64,000 bases of DNA from Eurosta solidaginis (lineage: Eukaryota; Arthropoda; Insecta; Diptera; Tephritidae), in assembly GCF_040869045.1 (NCBI RefSeq), contig NC_090323.1, positions 168,166,083 to 168,230,082 of the forward strand, read 5' to 3'. Made by a program: the position numbers and the translations under genes. A model generated the notes under the pieces. It saw only the letters and a list, made by a program, of their open reading frames with translations, did no database searches and was not told the DNA's origin. Shown in pieces: positions 46,110 to 60,315 of the stretch (position 1 is its first letter; each line of letters begins with the position of its first letter).

Positions 46110-46625
46110 CAAGGTTCAAATCGAGCTCAAGGCCAGAACAATAATTTTTTTCTAATGATAATTATTGTTATTTTTTAATTTTTCTAAATTTGAAAAATTG
46201 TATTTGGTTTTTGGAATAGTAAGTAGAAAACAATTGTTAATAAACCATGAGCACTTGGGAATGTCAAACAAAGTAATTGACAATAAACAAAAATCCAGCA
46301 TTATCAGCGATTTGCACTAGATGGCGCAAGACTGAATAAATATAGTTGGTAAAAAGGAATAGAAGTAGCAAATTTGCCAGTCAAACAAACCACCGCTGTA
46401 TAGCTAAATGGTTAGCGCAGCATGCCTAAAGCGTACTGATGATGAAGGCTTAGCACCCTTCGAAATGGATCTATCTGCGCAGCTATGGCAGGTTGTCTGA
46501 AACATTTTCTATTTACTATTCCAAAAACAAAATACAATTTTTCAAATTTAGAAAAATTAAAAAATAACAATAATTATCATTAGAAAAAAATTATTGTTCT
46601 GGCCTTGAGCTCGATTCGAACCTTG
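46110..46625. mobile_element. Foldback element with tRNA-like core, copy B
   Basis: Same as copy A, with no difference seen. Confidence 0.65.
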
Positions 46626-47085
46626 AATGATTTATCAATAGGCCGGTAAAAACAAAAACAATTGATAAAATTTTTAAAAAAATTCATCTCTCTATATTTT
46701 GATGTCATAGTACTTTGAGCAGTGATAACTACGGAACGGCTCAACCGATTTCAAAGGCCTTGATATCATTGGAAAGGTATTCGAATCGGCTTTCGAAAAT
46801 ATACACCATTACACTGAACAATTTTTTGTTTCAAAAATAAAATTTTAAACTTGGAAAAAATTCAAAGGCCAAGTGTTTTAAAATAAAATATATTTTTATT
46901 AGAAAGGTCTATTTAATATACATATATAACATATCCAAAAACTAAAATTACGCTTTTTTCTTTTTTTATAAATTTTTTTAAATAAATTCGTCTCTATATT
47001 TTGATGTCATAGTACTTTTGAGCTGTGATAAATACGGAATGGCGCAACCGATTTCCAAGATCTTGGTACCATTGGAAAGGTATTC

Positions 47086-47869
47086 TTATCGGCTATTGAA
47101 ATCGTACACTGAGTACATTTTAAATGAAAATGTTACGGCCTTCTCAAATTGTAGCTTAAAGACCTGGAAAGGAACAGAACCGTCAAAGGATGGTGTTTTT
47201 ACCTTTGGATTACTCGCTGAAACAGGTGTGTGATTTAATTGCAACTCCTGTATACGACCTTTCAAAGCATCCATCTCGGTCTCCATTTTATCTTGTCGTT
47301 CACAAAAACCTCCAGCTGCGATGAGACTTTTGTTTCCTGTGCCTCCAGCTTCGTTGAGATACACTCTTCCTGTGCTTCGAGTTGTAATGTTATGCGTGCC
47401 TCTTGCTCTTTTAATTTGTGACGCCATGTGTGTTTTCTGTTCATCCAATTGTGCTTCAAACTTCGATGTGATGCGTGTCTCCTGCGATTCCAGTTGGGAT
47501 GCTATACTTGTCTTCTGTTCTGCCAGTTGAGATGATATTTGTGACGACATTTCTGAAATGCGTGCCTCCTGTATTTCCAATTGTGATGCCATATATGTCT
47601 TCTGCGATTCCAGTTGAGATGACATTTCGGTTGCTATTTGTGACGACATTTGCTTCAACACTGCTAGTATCGCGTTAGTGTCAACACTTACCAATGGATT
47701 CGGAGTCTATATTCTCCTCCATTTTAGTCGCTGGCTCTTCCACATCAGGATAAAAGGCATACTCGTCCACATCAATTCCTTGCGACTCCATTACCTCTCG
47801 TAGCCGTGCTTGAAGTTCGATCTTATTGCCGGTTGTATTAAATCCACGGTTCTCTAACTCCTTTTTCAT
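47086..47869 (-). pseudogene. gag-like gene of LTR retrotransposon, frameshifted, copy B
   Basis: Same translation and the same two breaks as copy A, which supports the A-type origin of the right part of B. Confidence 0.75.
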
Positions 47870-47992
47870 TTACTGGATCTTTAATTCACTCAACTTTGCC
47901 ATGTCCAAGTTGTATTCAGAATCTTCGGAATTTATTCAACAATTCCTGTTCTGACACCAATTGTAACGCATTTACTGGAATTCCTCGAATTT

Positions 47993-48021
47993 CCTGAAGG
48001 CGCACCAGCGTATTCACACCG
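47993..48021 (+). pseudogene. KLF exon 3' fragment with splice donor, copy C
   Basis: Identical in sequence and context to the fragment at 34760: LTR stub, gaattt, then 29 nt of exon and gtaagt at 48022. Confidence 0.9.
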
Positions 48022-48194
48022 GTAAGTGGCCAAAAAATTGAGGCAAATAAATAGTTATTTATGAAAAAAGGGAATTTTTAAATACAGCAGCGAACAGGAA
48101 AATAGCAGTGGCAGTTTTTTATCAAATTTCGTTTTTTTTTATTTTCGCTATTTTACGAAGAATTTGTTTGAATTTTGTAACATAAACTAACAGA

Positions 48195-49096
48195 CCAATT
48201 CTAAATATTCTCGGGGAATTTTGTTCTCGCGGATTTTTTTATTCCCGCGGAAAAATTCCTCCAATTCTTTTCTCCTAGGGAGAAGAAAAATTGGGGAATA
48301 GGAATTTCGAATTTTCGAAGTCAGCTGGTTTGTCAATTGAAATTTCGTTGCGCATTTCTTATTTTGTTTAAAAAATTGAAAAGCTTAATTATTGTTGCGA
48401 ATTTGTTTGAAATTAAGAAATAAGGTATAAACAATGCACATTATTGCATTTCATGTGGTATACACTGAAATGAGTAATGAATTGGTGCCACAGCAACATC
48501 AACAGAGGAGCATAAGAAGAAGACGGCGGGTTAACACAAATCCGCCGGAGTTACCTGCTTTCATTCTGCAAAGCAATTTTCTGGCGGCCACGTCGAGTTG
48601 AGTTCGCCTTTCGCCATATGCCAAAATCTAATTAAGCATTCTTTAAAAATCCTTGCGCAATTTCTGGATGGATGCATCAAATATACAAAGAGCTCTTCCG
48701 TTGCTTATGATATACTTTTCGACTTAAAATAAAGAATATTGTTGCTGTTGTTGTTGTATTAACAGTGAGAATATTGTGGTAGAATGTAAATACATATTTT
48801 AGCGCAAATTTGTACAAATAAGCGTTCTTTCTTAAAAGAACCAATTTCCTTTAACTATTTTGATGCATTCCCTTCAATTTAACTAATGAAAAAACTCCTA
48901 TGAAATGGCAAAGAAATCTCCCTCTCCCTCACATTCATAATACCTACTTTTCTCCCATAATCGGTTTCCTCTTTTTCGAACATTGTTCAGAATAGGAGGA
49001 AAGGGAGAAGTGAAAAAACTCTCAAGGAATTTTTATTTAGAATACGAGGAATGGGAGAAGGGAAAAAACTCGCACGGAATTTTCGTTTAGAATTGG
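48195..49096. mobile_element. Possible small TIR element (CCAATTCTAAA ends), copy C
   Basis: Same 902-bp structure as in copies A and B. Confidence 0.45.
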
Positions 49097-50459
49097 GCTG
49101 TAAGTGAAACAAGTTTTACGAAAAATTCTTACCTTTAACTTGGAGCGCACTGAATTTTTTTGAGTACGCAATTTTGTAGCCCAATAAGGTTTAGTCCAAG
49201 AGGGTACCAATACTAAGTCACTTAATATTCTCAACGATTTTTCAATTTTTATTTTTTTTTTTGTAAGTATCTTAGATTTTCCCCCACTCAAAGGACTTCC
49301 TCCGACGAGAATGCTCGTGATCGTATCGTAACAAAAATACAGATAGCACACGTGTTACATACATGTTTTTAAATGGAGAGGCCCTGCCCACTTCTCGTAC
49401 TCGTACAAAAGTTTTCTTAATTTTTCTTACATCATTTGTTGTTTATTTTGATTTAGAAATATAAAAAAAATACATACATATTGAGGAAAGTCCTGGCGTT
49501 TCCGAATTACCTGTCTCTGGCTGTCGGAGTAATCTACATTTTGAATCAAATAAATCCCAGATACCATTAATTCCAACTTACGTTGATTTCCGGCTCCGAT
49601 CGCCTCATGCCAGCTGATTAATATCGAAAATATCATCGCTCTCGCAGCTGCAATCATAGCCATTAATCATAATCTAATAATAGTTCGGCAGCCGTGAAGT
49701 CCTTATAAAATCTTCAAAAATACATAGATCTCTTTTTACGATAAAGTTATTTCAGAACCAGAAGTGTGTTCAGTCGCTCTCTTCGCGCAGTTTGTGTTGT
49801 TTTTCTCGTTAGAAATGATGAGATGACAAGCCACCAATCAAGCGGGCAGACATGAAAACAATCTTTTACCCGTTACCATCACAACCACAGAGATTTCCAA
49901 AGCCGTCGAAAAGACCAAAGACTGGAAACCCGTGGCCCCAATGGAAAACTACCAATGTTAAAATCATCGCCAGCGAGAAAAAGAGATTCCTTTAGCTATG
50001 GCCTGTTTTTAGCCTCTGCTTTTTGACACTGTTGAAAAATAGCAATAGTGGGAAGACATCCAATGACGGAGAATCGAATATTCTTTAGCCAATGGAGAAA
50101 ATACTTATAACCGACGAAATTCTGTTTAGTTTCTACATATTCGAGGCTCCCTTAACTAGATACCCATTACGCGCATAGCCGCACCAAATGGCTTGTTGGT
50201 TGCAATTGGCCATCGGCTCAAGTATTAAGCCTCCCCAGTCTATTGGGCTGACATGATATTTATTGGAAAAAGGCTCAGGTCGGAAATACCTCGCTACTAG
50301 AGCTTCAACCGGACGTCCGTTATGATCCCTGAGATAGATTGACACACTGACAAGGAAATGCTCAATGAAGAAGAGCGTGAAATATTCCAGAACACAAACT
50401 GTTTGACGTAGCTTCACTTGATAAATAAGGAGAAATCTGCGAAAATAAAATGATGAGAT

Positions 50460-51084
50460 CTAACAAAATATATTACAAAAATATTAGAAGCACTGCAATT
50501 GCTTCCAAAGAGAGCAGGTAGACCCTTTACCACTTACAAAGCAATTAGCCAGCCGTTTACGTGTCCCCGATATGGTCGCGAAGCCTTGAGGTTACTCACT
50601 GCAAGAAAGCACAGGCCTGCCAAAACACTGTTTCAGAATCGGTATAGGAAATCTTATGCCCTCAGAAGACTACCTACAAAGTAAGCCGAGAACACTCCCC
50701 ATTATGGAGAGAAATAAAATGCTTAGCAAACAGTTTCTGTTGAATACCCAGAAATTTGGGCATTCCAACAGGTATCTCGTTGAAGAGGGCCCACCTTCAA
50801 AAAGTCATCTCCGCAAGCATTATGGGCAAATACAGCACCTGAGAATACTGCCGTATATGGAACACAAACAGGTCCTCAGTGATATTCACACAAAGGCATC
50901 GGATCTCTACGATACGAATTGCCCGGCGAACCCCGTTCTTAAAGATAAATACCATGAGCTCGCAAAAGAGGAAAGCGTTCCCGCGCATCACTGTGGTGAA
51001 ATATTTACTTATTCAAAATCAATCGCGTGGACTAAAATGCGGGGCTGTCAACGATCATTTGAAGGTTTTACAACTTTGGACTAG
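50460..51084 (+). pseudogene. Jockey-like LINE ORF2 C-terminal fragment, copy C
   Basis: Same fragment, with a 142-codon frame at 50656-51084 identical in translation to copy B. Confidence 0.7.
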
Positions 51085-52519
51085 CAAAGAGAGGACCGTA
51101 GACTTATGACGGGTACTCTGATGGAACACCCTTTTTTTGCGTCACATGCATTTAAATAAGGCTTGGTCAGTGAAATCAGATGCGCTAAAAGTTCAGAGAA
51201 CACCGATGAAAAAAAAAATTCGGAAATATCTTAAAATTTTCTTAAAAACGGCTTAAGTTTAATTTACATAGTTTCAGCTAGAAAATTCATGGAATCGTTT
51301 TTTAAGTATTGAAATTTGATAAAAGTTTGCACTGCTACTTTTCTGTTCGCTGCTGTATATATTTAACAATAAAATTTTTTCCACTCACAGCTAAAAACGA
51401 CTCATACTTACCAGTCTTATAAATACCTCATGGACCATTGCCCTTTATTATGAAACGATTCAACCACGCTCAACCACGCTCAATTTATAGACCTACATAT
51501 CCAAAAATATTTTTATTTCTATACGTCTTATTATTTATGTTCAGTTTGCTTGCCTAATTAATTTTTATTAATCAGTTTTCAAAGCAGTGCATGCAATAAA
51601 TGACTTAAGCGTTATTAATATAAAGCAAGAAATTTTTGAAAATTAGTTAATTAACGCGCCAAATATATCAGTCAATAGCCACATTACTGCGAATTTCGTC
51701 AAGTTGTTGTTTTATCTCACGCTGAGTATCGAAAAAGAGGCTTTATAGGTTTTTGTGAATTGCTTCTCACGCGTGTTAATAGAAACTTATACATATATTA
51801 ATTATTAATTTTTTGCAAATTAAATTTTATGAAATTAGGCCAAATATTTAAGCCTTTGTTTATTAAGATGTGGGATGTTACCTAATTAATATAAACATAC
51901 GTGCTGAATACATATGGCCAAGAGAGCTTGATCTAATATCAAATTTACAAAACACAAAAATAATTTATTATCTGTAGGCAGACAAATCCAAATTGTATAG
52001 CCCCGGCATTCTTTAATAGTTTCACGCTCCTGTCGGAACGAAAATGTGGAGCCGGGAATCGTCGAAATGTTTATTCTTGAGTTAAGTTAATAAGCGAACA
52101 CCTCCTCTTCGTGTTAAATCTCAAATGGGGATCGGATATAACTGGCGCTCCTTTATACAGAAAAAGTATAAGTATGTCTGTTGAAGGAACATTAGGTCAA
52201 CGGCCAAAAAACAATTGACGGTGCGACTACTGACAGTTCCTTACACTCCTGTTGTTGTTTTGTTGTTGTAGCTCTTAAAATAATTGCTTTTCGTATAATA
52301 ATCTGGTACGCTCAGGTACCAGCACCTTCTTAAAATAGTCCGACTGCCTCGGTAGTCGTCCCCAGGTCTACAGATTTAATGTCCTCTTACAACAGGCATG
52401 CAAATAGTGAAAATATTGTAAGTCCTTTATCCCACTTAGGCCTACTTCTGGCACTCATGAACGGATTTAGCACTAACAATCGGCTCAAGAAGCCGATTAT
52501 TAGCAATTTGTAACTGATA

Positions 52520-52970
52520 TGCAAAGAGCATTTAGATTATGGAGGGATCACTTCTTTGGCATCCTCAATTGAGACAGCGATGCGCTTTCTTGCAAAACCC
52601 TGAAAACTGCGCCAATTGTCACGGAATCAACTTTTTGGTATCGCATACACGGTCCGGTCAAGCGCATTGTGCGAAAAATTGACGCCCACCGTGAATCAGC
52701 TGATTTTTCCTTACCAGTGCGTCTTCAGACCTGGTAAATCTCTTATCGACAAAATTTGTACTATACGCCAAATTTAAAAAAAAAAAAACGCGAAAAAAGT
52801 ATTAACACACATCAACACCTCGTCGATTTTAAAGCCGCCTTCGATAGCACGAACAGGAACTGCCTATATGCAGCTATGTCTGAATTTAGTTTCTCCGCAA
52901 AACGTTTATGGCTGTGCAAAATGACGTTGAGCAAGACCACTAGCTCACAAACCAGCACACCCTAGCAAAG
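52520..52970 (+). pseudogene. Non-LTR reverse transcriptase 5' part, copy C
   Basis: Same as 39290-39735; one base differs before the poly-A run (aaatttaaaa against aaattaaaa). Motif A reads DFKAAFDSTNRN. Confidence 0.7.
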
Positions 52971-53099
52971 AACTGCCTCATCTAGCCCCGACTCCAAGAG
53001 GGTTAATGTAACATCTCCATATGATGAGATCTGGCACTTGGTAACATAGCCGTTTGATCAGGAAAGCATAAAGAGGCCTTAGGCAAAATCCACACACAA

Positions 53100-53430
53100 T
53101 CGGTAAACGTTTTTGCCAAGATACGCCAGTTGAAATTTGTTATGAATATGCAATATCCTACTCTTGCAGAAGAACAGAGCACACGAGCCACCCTGGCCCA
53201 ACTTTGTTCTGAATACTGTAACTGGTTAAACTCTTACATGTCCGGAATCAACCCCGATATACGTAATGTATGTCCTGCATGCGATGTGTCACCACATGAC
53301 ACTAACCATCTTTTCAATTGTAATGTGAAATCTGTGACTCTAACACCAATCTCCATATGGTCCGTTCCTCTTGAATTGCCAGCTTCCTTGAATTTCCGTT
53401 AGAGGACTTTGATGATTTTTTGTGAGTGGT
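53100..53430 (+). pseudogene. Jockey-like LINE C-terminal fragment nested in RT, copy C
   Basis: Open for 90 codons at 53130-53402 because CGA here replaces the TGA stop of copy B (53183 region). It contains NVCPACDVSPHDTNHLFNC. It remains a fragment without RT. Confidence 0.7.
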
Positions 53431-53604
53431 CGCGCCTATTGAATGAGGCGAAGCACTTCTAACACAACATCATTAGTTCACCCTCCTGGCTGTTCGAAAC
53501 TAAACGAAATTTCAGACAGAGTGTAAGATTTCATAAATTTGATGCTGAAGAGAACTATACTAGCTGCAGAACTTAACCGCTGTGGACTAATATTCATTCA
53601 ATAA

Positions 53605-54330
53605 AAGCGTGCAATAATTTCTCGACGTTGATGTCATCAGCCTGAATACCTGCGCCGTAAGTTCTGCTTACTCCAAACTAGAAAGATGCGGAAAAGAGGA
53701 ATTGACGGTGAATGAGAACAAAACGCGTCAACTCACTTGCGCCTTGCCAACAACGCCGCTGCTGGAAGCCATAAATTCGAAATATTAAGAGACTTTGTTT
53801 ATATGGGAACCAGTATCAACACAAACAACATCAGGTTTGAAATCTAGCGAAAAATCACTCCTGCCAATAAAGAGTACTTTCAAATAAGTAGGCAATTGAA
53901 AAGTAAAGTCCTCTCTCGGCAACGAAACTCATGATCTACAGGTTACTTGTCGAACCCATCCTGCTGTATGGTGCAGAAGCATGGTCATTACAACAGATAA
54001 GGCGGCTACGCGTTGGCGACGGCAACCAGAGAAGATTTAATGATGAGCTGTATGAGCTTTACGCAGACAGCAGCATAGTCCAGCGAATTAAAACACAGCG
54101 GCTACGCTGACTAGGCCATGTTATGCTAATTAAAGAAGACGCTTCGGCTAAGAAAGTATTTTTATCGGAAGTTGCTTACGAAATTAGAAGATAAAGAAAG
54201 GACGAGGTGGAAAATGATTTAGATTTCCTTGGTGTTACCAATTGGCGTCAGTTAACAGAGCAAAGAAATGACTTAAGCGCTTTGTTGGACGACCATAACC
54301 GTTAAAAGGGTTAAGCCCCACTTAAGTAAG
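53605..54330 (+). pseudogene. Non-LTR reverse transcriptase C-terminal part, copy C
   Basis: Same broken reading as 40375-41100, with FNDELYELYADSSI in place of FNYELYELYADSSI. Confidence 0.7.
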
Positions 54331-55057
54331 TAAGTTAGATTACTACCAGCTTAAGCCCATCATTCAATGTATACGATTTTCAGCCATTCCCAAGATGAAA
54401 AGTAGAGCCATAGGCAGATTAGTTGCGGCACTAGTTTTTCAAAGATTCATCTATGAGATTTGAATATTTTCGTATGCCGCCGCTGAAATATTTCAGATAT
54501 GGAAGAAATATCAAGGAAAATGTTTAAATTTAACTGGTTTATAATATTGAGACGGGAATCCCTTTGTAGCATTTGAAAATTCACCAGTGGTCTTAAAATA
54601 TTTTGGCCCTATGAAATAGATATGGAAATATAAAATATGGCAGAAATTTATTTACAATAAAATCCAGTTTTTGTGTTTTTGTTTAATTCAAAGATTTTTT
54701 TTCTCTCAGTTAAGTATATATACATAAGTAAGACAAATAAGTACTTCAAAAGTTCCCTCCAACTACATTTCAGTTAAAGTAAAAAAATTAAAAAATTGGC
54801 TGTAAGTTGTCATGGTTGTAGCAACGCAAATATAAAATATATATAAAATATAAATAGTGCACACACCATATCGGTCTCTAGGTTGATCCGAAGTCGATAC
54901 TCTGTTAAGATTGCCTGCGGGCGATCAATTGAGTAATAACTTTACTAATTGCTGCTGCAACCGAGACAATTGATTTATTTTAGTTAACGCCACATGTCGT
55001 TTGACAGCACACATATATAAATGCAGGCACAACACAACATAAGATCAGACATACAAA

Positions 55058-55290
55058 TATCTTTACTAAACTTAGTTCACGTACTTATCTGAACACACTT
55101 TGTATTGGTATAAAAAATTGCCGAAATCCGACTATGACCACGCCCACTTTTCCGATATCGAAAATTACGAAAAATGAAAAAAATTCCATAATTCTATACC
55201 AAATACGAAAAAAGGTATGAAACATGGTAACTAGATTGGTTTAGTGACATAAAATATAACTTTAGAAAAAAACTTTGTAAAATGTGTGTG
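55058..55290 (-). repeat. Fragment of large repeat element, copy C
   Basis: Same as copy B. Confidence 0.8.
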
Positions 55291-55302
55291 ATCAAAAATT
55301 AG

Positions 55303-55693
55303 ACGGTTGTTGTTGTTGAAGCGATAAGGATACTCCCCGAAGCCCTTGGGGAGTGTTATCGATGTTGATGGTCCTTTGCCGGATGCAGATCCGGTACTTT
55401 CCGGTATCAAGCACCACTAAGGCACCAGCCCGACCATCTCGGGAACGATTTAGTATGACCACATTAAACCTTCCAGGCCATACCGCCCCCCTAGATCCAT
55501 GAGGAACTTGGAATCGCCAGAGCCGCGCTGTTAAAGTAACATGATTCGCCACGGGTAGGTGAGGTTGACAATTGGGTTGGATAAGCTATATTTTGCGCTG
55601 GCAACACCTTGAAAGGGTTGCGCTACACAACTCCTCAATTTAGTATTTTAGTCGCCTCTTACGACAGGCCCCCTAACCCGCTGGGGAAAACGG
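55303..55693. repeat. GC-richer interspersed repeat, copy C
   Basis: Same block; agrees with copy B at the positions that distinguish A. Confidence 0.6.
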
Positions 55694-56046
55694 TCATAAA
55701 CCTTTGCACAACACAGTCCATATATACACATATACATATATATATACATTTTTTTATCCAAGAGTTGTTATATACAAGAACACGAGGTTGGCGATGAGCC
55801 GCTGTGGCTCGGCTACTGGCGTTTTTCAGGTATTCCATAATGACTGTCAGAGAAAAAAAAGAAAGCCGAACATTCAGTTGCAGAAATAACTGAATACAGG
55901 AGCTTAGTCAAATACTGCGATATTACATTATACATTTTATGTTGTTGTTGTAACTGCAAAATTTGTCCCCAAAGACTTAGGGGAGTGTGCTGACTTACGC
56001 TTTTTAGGTGCATAAAATGCTTACTGTAAATACTTACAAATGAACG

Positions 56047-56334
56047 TCATTTTAAATTGAAATAAAGTCTACTAACCTTTTCAATGTATTGCAATTTATC
56101 CTCTTTTGCCATACTCATCCACTCTTTAGCGCCACGTTTAATTGTTTCCACAGCGGAGAGTCCTGTATTACGTTGACGAAAATCGCTCAAAAAATTCAAA
56201 TATGGATTACGATGTATTGTTCCACTGGGACGTTCGCATTTGCCAATTTTCGTCTTGTGGATTGAAGTTTTGGAAACGCCTTTATTGGTTTTCGTGGTGG
56301 AGCGTGAAGTTAATGACGGTTTCATTATCTCCAT
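56047..56334 (-). CDS. MST-HMG-box protein, copy C
   Basis: Identical in translation to copies A and B, with the same candidate donor (56076). Three intact frames amid dead transposons support either very recent duplication, conversion, or selection on the frame. Confidence 0.7.
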   Translation of the reverse strand: MEIMKPSLTSRSTTKTNKGVSKTSIHKTKIGKCERPSGTIHRNPYLNFLSDFRQRNTGLSAVETIKRGAKEWMSMAKEDKLQYIEKVSRLYFNLK

Positions 56335-56655
56335 TAATGACTATCGTTAAATTTTTTAATGGTTAAAAAAATTATTCTTTGCGTTGGGACGCACTAATTT
56401 AGATTTGGCTTAGTAATATTTAAATAATAACTATAGAGTTAATAGAAATTCCAGTGTTTTTGCAAATACAGCTAATTTTTGTAAAATTAATGAATTTTAA
56501 TCTTTTCGACTTGAATTTGTAATGATTGGAAAAATTCTATAAACTCGACAGGTTTACGAAATTATTGAAACTATTTTCAAAAGCTTTTGTGGTAAATGAA
56601 ATATGAAAGTATTCAGTGTTAAATATGTAAAGTGTAATAATAAGTTACATGAAAC

Positions 56656-57167
56656 CAAGGCGAATTCAGTACCAGTTGTTGTTATCCCAACTGCTGATTG
56701 CTTCTTCTAGATTATTTTCCATACAACGCGTGGTACTAAAATATGTCAGTTAGTCGAAATCAATAAAAATTTTCTTTTGACTTGACATTCTTCTGCACGG
56801 CGAATTAGTCGAATTCGCTTTGCCAACACCTGGTATGGATTCGCCTTGCATGAAAATAAGCCTTGTACAAGTAGAGTTTGATGTAATGATCCAGAAATTC
56901 GCCACCACCAACAAGCGATAAGGCTCCCATAGTCTATAACAAAGGAACCGATAACATTTAGTCAAGGTGAATTCATACGAGGTGGTGGCAAAGCGAAGTC
57001 AACCCAATTGCAGACGAATTTCAAGTCAAAAGTAAATTAGCATTGGCTTCGATTAACTGGCATATTGTCGTACCAAATGTCAAGGAGAAGCAATCAGCTG
57101 ATGGGAAAATATCAAGAAGAAGCAATCAGCTGAAGGGATAACAATACCTGGTACTGAATTCGCCTTG
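56656..57167. mobile_element. MITE with CAAGGCGAATTC termini, copy C
   Basis: Same element with C at 56902, as in B. Confidence 0.8.
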
Positions 57168-57672
57168 CTTTTAATCACGAAAATAGTCAAATTCGTCAAA
57201 TTCAAAAAACTTTATTTTTGGTGCGATTTGTTAGAAAAGTCTAGGGACCGATGGAAGATGGAAAGAGAAGAAGAGAGAAAGTAATAGATGGGAGAATATA
57301 GAAAGAGAGCAAGGAACGTAGAAAAACTTATATGACATGCATTGCAAATTTTCTTTTGACTTGACATTAGTCTGCACAACGAAATACATAGGTTGATTTC
57401 GCTTTGCCATAGTCTGGTATGGACTCGCCTTGGAGTGAGCAAAAAGCAGAAAGAGATAAAGTGAGCGAAAAGTATGTGAAAAAGTGGTAGAGAAAGTGGA
57501 AGAGAAGGGAGAGATAAAGTGAAAGCGTATTCCTAAAGTTTAAAATGTTGAACCAAAGATTGTGTACGATGGCGAAGCTTTGTAGCTGCAAAAATGAATG
57601 TGTGCGTGTTTTTAATAGACCTTCAAAATTCTCAAGATTTCTTTGACATTTTTTTGGTCATGTGATTACTAT

Positions 57673-58162
57673 TGTAACGAACTTACTGAAATTCCTCTTA
57701 TTTGCAACCTTCTACTAACGTTCGAATCACTAAAATGTTGAATAAATAACTCCACTGCTCTATAATGCAAAATGGCCTTTATTAAAGTACTTCACAATAA
57801 CACTTCGCAACTGATAGATTGCTTAAATCAAACTGATTGTCGTGCCTCAACTGTTGCCGCCTTTTATACTGTCTGGTTTCCTCGTCGACATATTTCTAGG
57901 CGCTTCTATTTCTAGAATTTACTAGTTAGCCATCAGCTATAAATTTCTCAGCTATAACTACAGATACACGATTTTATAGCTTCTCTCATAGCCCATGCGC
58001 GTGTATATGAGAGTGATACTTGCACAATTGATTGTATACTTTTGGGAGTATCTCAGATATATACGCTGCTCGTATGGACATATGGGTAGACATAATGATT
58101 GATTTGTTGATGTGCATACGAGTCACTAATTAGTATCGGCTTAGAGATGATAGTATCCCGTA
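57673..58162 (-). mobile_element. LTR (3' LTR), copy C
   Basis: Same truncated LTR; the internal sequence beside it reads gaggagggagtgattgg here but gaggaggggtgattgg in A and B. Confidence 0.8.
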
Positions 58163-58719
58163 TATAAAATTTTGGAAAGAGGAGGGAGTGATTGGTAGTA
58201 TAATTTGGCGTGCAGGTGCAAAGAAAAGTGGAAGGGGCATTTCTTTTCCAGTATGAGTGGGAGTAGGTGTGCATGTGGAAGTGGGAGTGCGATAGGAAAG
58301 GAGGATGCAATATATAGGCTCGTTATACATTACTTATAAAGGAGTTATCGGTTTGTTATCTAAGTTTTATACCGATTTTTTATGAACGAGTTGTCGGCTT
58401 CCTATGGATTTGGTATCAAAAAGTCATCGATTTTTTACCAAAAAACTACGATTTGTTCAGAAAGTTATCTTAAATTTATCGAAATATTATCAAAACATTG
58501 TAGATTTGCTATCAGAGTGTTAAAAAAATAAATGCTAGGCGCGATAACCTCGGAAGGCATTTTTCGCTGAGCTTCTCTTCCAACTTGAGTCGTGCTCCCT
58601 TGAGTTGTCAGATCTCATCTCGAGAGAACAATTAAACTAGGTCCTAGAAAACGTCTATTATTTGCCAAGAGTATTTGCGTCAAACAAATTCCAGTAACAC
58701 TATGGCCGCATCCAGTATA

Positions 58720-58867
58720 TGTGACCCGGTTTATGAAAAGGTGGCTTATGACTCAAAAAAAATTACTACCACTAAGAAACTGAAGAAATGCATTTTTTAT
58801 CTTTAACAGCTGTTTCTCGCAATTTCTTTTTTGAGTCATAAGCCACCTTTTCATAGACCGGGTCACA
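58720..58867. mobile_element. 148-bp palindromic MITE, copy C
   Basis: Same element and flanks as copies A and B. Confidence 0.85.
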
Positions 58868-59339
58868 TATGATGAATTTCATATCAAAACCGATATGCAT
58901 TTAACCCGACCCCCTCAAATTTTGATGAAAATTTGCATACAGGTACACTTTACCTATACAAACACAACCTCATTTTTATAAATTGCATTTGTGAAAAATT
59001 GTGGGCGTGGCAAGGTGTCAAAGTTGTGAAAAATGCGTGAAAAGTGATGGTAATAGGTACTTTTGAGCTGTGATAACTTCGGAATGGCTCAACCGATTTC
59101 AAAGATATTGATACCATTGGAAAGGTATTCGAATCGGCTTTCGAAAATGTACACTGTAAACAAATTTTATTACACTGAAAAATTTTTTGTTTCAAAAATA
59201 AAATTTTAAACTTAAAAAAATTCTAAGGCCAAGTGGTTTAAAATAAAATATATTTTTATTAGAAAGGTCTATTTAATATACATATATAACATATCCAAAA
59301 TCTAAAATGACGCTTTATTCTTTTTTTATAAAATTTTTT

Positions 59340-59855
59340 CAAGGTACGAATCGAGCTCAAGGCCAGAACAATAATTTTTTTCTAATGATAATTATTGTTA
59401 TTTTTTAATTTTTCTAAATTTGAAAAATTGTATTTGGTTTTTGGAATAGTAAGTAGAAAACAATTGTTAATAAACCATGAGCACTTGGGAATGTCAAACA
59501 AAGTAATTGACAATAAACAAAAATCCAGCATTATCAGCGATTTGCACCAGATGGCGCAAGACTGAATAAATATAGTTGGTAAAAAGGAATAGAAGTAGCA
59601 AATTTGCCAGTCAAACAAACCACCGCTGTATAGCTAAATGGTTAGCGCAGCATGCCTAAAGCGTACTGATGATGAAGGCTTAACACCTTTCGAAATGGAT
59701 CTATCTGCGCAGCTATGGCAGGTTGTCTGAAAAATTTTCTATTTACTATTCCAAAAACAAAATACAATTTTTCAAATTTAGAAAAATTAAAAAATAACAA
59801 TAATTATCATTAGAAAAAAATTATTGTTCTGGCCTTGAGCTCGATTCGAACCTTG
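59340..59855. mobile_element. Foldback element with tRNA-like core, copy C
   Basis: Same length and arms; differs from A and B at several bases (caaggtacga at the left end, gcttaacacctttcg in the core). At the left arm end C has the restored ggtacgaatcg rather than ggttcaaatcg. Confidence 0.65.
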
Positions 59856-60315
59856 AATGATTTATCAATAGGCCGGTAAAAACAAAAACAATTGATAAAA
59901 TTTTTAAAATAAATTTATCTCTCTATATTTTGATGTCATAGTACTTTGAGCAGTGATAACTACGGAACGGCTCAACCGATTTCAAAGGCCTTGATATCAT
60001 TGGAAAAGTATTCGAATCGGCTTTCGAAAATATACACTATTACACTGAACAATTTTTTGTTTCAAAAATAAAATTTTAAACTTGGAAAAAATTCAAAGGC
60101 CAAGTGTTTTAAAATAAAATATATTTTTATTAGAAAGGTCTATTTAATATACATATATAACATATCCAAAAACTAAAATTACGCTTTTTTCTTTTTTATA
60201 AATTTTTTTAAATAAATTCGTCTCTATATTTTGATGTCATAGTACATTTGAGCTGTGATAACTTCGGAATGGCTCAACCGATTTCGGAGATATTGATACC
60301 ATTGGAAAGGTATTC

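Larger units (their letters stand above)
34760..47992 (+). repeat. Segmental tandem duplication, copy B (13,233 bp), chimeric
   Basis: It starts with the KLF exon fragment and ends with the same LTR stub plus gaattt as copy A. Diagnostic bases assign 34760-43672 to the C type (for example C at 43672 as at 56902, but T at 30439 in A) and 44182-47992 to the A type (A at 44182 as at 30949, but G at 57412 in C). Only about ten substitutions were seen against C over the left 9 kb and one clear one against A in the right 3.8 kb. Confidence 0.9.
48085..51355. mobile_element. Tc1/mariner-like TIR element with nested debris, copy C
   Basis: Nearly identical to copy B. The small differences include three bases missing in the gctgcagctg region (near 49640) and agaaatgatg against agaaaagacg (near 49813). 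Confidence 0.75.
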